This document shows positions 62,899-64,000 of a stretch of 64,000 nucleotides of DNA, one piece after another. The notes beneath the pieces were generated by a model. It was given only the letters and a program-made list of their open reading frames with translations, had not been told where the DNA came from and made no database searches. Position 1 is the first letter of the stretch, and each line of letters begins with the position of its first letter. A program made the translations under genes and the position numbers. The stretch comes from an uncultured Pelagibacteraceae bacterium (GTDB lineage Bacteria; Pseudomonadota; Alphaproteobacteria; Pelagibacterales; Pelagibacteraceae), in assembly GCA_902599605.1 (NCBI GenBank), contig CACKFV010000002.1, forward strand, positions 19,236 through 83,235. The letters are read 5' to 3'.

Positions 62899-63820
62899 TT
62901 ATTAATAACTTAATGTCCTCATCATTATTTATTGAATTAACATTTACATTTTTATTAATTCTTCTTATTAAACCAGATAGCACTTTTCCTGGACCAATTT
63001 CTACAAAATTTTTAACTCCATTATTTATCATGTATTCTACGCTCTCTAACCAACGAACCTTTTTTTCAATTTGCGATATTAATAGTGATTTAATTTCTCT
63101 TGATGAGCTAGTCTCATTTGCTGTAACGTTTGATATTATCGGCTTTTCTAAATCGTTCATATTTAAATCATTAATGTAGCTAGTCATTTTTTCAGATGCT
63201 GTTTTCATATATTTGCAATGAAAGGGAGCACTTACATTTAATTTCAAGTTCTTAATTTTTTTATTGTTCAAATCATCTGACAATAAATTAATGTCTTTTT
63301 TAAGACCACTAACAACCACTTGAAACTTGGAATTATCATTTGCAATAAAGCATTCATATTTTTTGTTGTTCATCTCTAAAATTTTATCTAATTCTTTTGA
63401 GGCCATTCCCAAAACAGCCAACATCGCTCCTTCCCCGCTAGGAACAGCCTCTTGCATGAACTTACCTCTTTTTTGAAGGATTTTGAGAGTATCTTCAAAA
63501 TTAATAGAACCTACACAAGCTAAAGCAGAATACTCGCCAAGAGAGTGACCTGCAAAATATTTACATTTTTTAAAATTATATCCAAATTCTTTTTTGATAA
63601 TTTCAAAAATGCAATAACTAGCTAGGAATATAGCTGGCTGAGTATTTTCAGTTAAGTTTAATTCATCTTCTGGACCCTCAAATATTATTTTTGTAATTGG
63701 GACATTCAAAATTTCATCCGCATCTTTAAATAATCTTTTCACAAGATCGTATTTCTCATAAAATTCCTTAACCATCCCAATTTTTTGTGATCCTTGACCT
63801 GGAAAAACTATAGAAAACAT
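62891..63820 (-). CDS. fabD: malonyl-CoA:ACP transacylase
   Basis: FPGQGSQKIGMVKEF, GHSLGEYSAL. Confidence 0.95.
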   Translation of the reverse strand: MFSIVFPGQGSQKIGMVKEFYEKYDLVKRLFKDADEILNVPITKIIFEGPEDELNLTENTQPAIFLASYCIFEIIKKEFGYNFKKCKYFAGHSLGEYSALACVGSINFEDTLKILQKRGKFMQEAVPSGEGAMLAVLGMASKELDKILEMNNKKYECFIANDNSKFQVVVSGLKKDINLLSDDLNNKKIKNLKLNVSAPFHCKYMKTASEKMTSYINDLNMNDLEKPIISNVTANETSSSREIKSLLISQIEKKVRWLESVEYMINNGVKNFVEIGPGKVLSGLIRRINKNVNVNSINNDEDIKLLIND

Positions 63821-63898
63821 CTTTAATTAACTCTTTTTTTTTGTCTTGTAATAAAAGTATTATAATAGTATATCAATTTTTTTTATATAAAATTAATA

Positions 63899-64000
63899 AT
63901 GAATCTATACGAACATACTATCATAGCAAGGCAGGATATAAGTCCTAGTCAAATTAAAAGTCTAAAAGAAAAATATTCTAAACTAATTGAGGAAAACAAA
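63899..64000 (+). CDS. rpsF: 30S ribosomal protein S6, truncated by window end
   Basis: Hand-translated MNLYEHTIIARQDISPSQIKSLKEKYSKLIEENK. Confidence 0.88.
   Translation, partial: MNLYEHTIIARQDISPSQIKSLKEKYSKLIEENK

Noticed and set aside
1-64000. CRISPR arrays, tRNA/rRNA genes, transposases or integrases
   Set aside because: No regularly spaced repeats, cloverleaf-like tRNA or recombinase motifs recognised by eye; tRNAscan-SE and Infernal would be needed to exclude them firmly.

Overview
AT-rich (SAR11/Pelagibacter-like, judged from gene content and order) bacterial chromosome segment. About 48 kb is compact core genome: ccdA, aldehyde dehydrogenases, EamA/DMT transporters, glnA, an iscR-suf Fe-S operon, anmK, tyrS, prfB, a PBP1A, rne/rng, thiS-thiG, aroQ, accBC, NDUFA12-like, aspS, hdaA, purMN, ndk, pepA, lptF-lptG-lptD-surA-pdxA-rsmA, gmk, acpP, fabG, fabD, and the start of rpsF. 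Between a GYD-domain gene (ends 2883) and a small secreted-protein gene (starts 18541) lies a ~15.5 kb accessory island with two modules. (A) 2935-10232 is a tightly coupled minus-strand operon of eight genes: a 1431-aa leucine-rich-repeat protein, a DUF2130-like protein and six small uncharacterised ORFs, two of them absent from the supplied ORF track. I recognise no described system in it. (B) 10748-18446 is a restriction-modification-like module: two paralogous m5C methyltransferases, a candidate PD-(D/E)XK nuclease, a Z1-type SF2 helicase with a LysM-like domain inserted between its helicase motifs, and a MORC-like GHKL ATPase. Other sequence-level signals include a programmed +1 frameshift in prfB, an IscR type-1-like box over the -35 of iscR, a parS-like palindrome, a lysine-rich in-frame extension on an aldehyde dehydrogenase with a strong internal start, and several hairpins. 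No tRNA, rRNA, CRISPR array or transposase was recognised.
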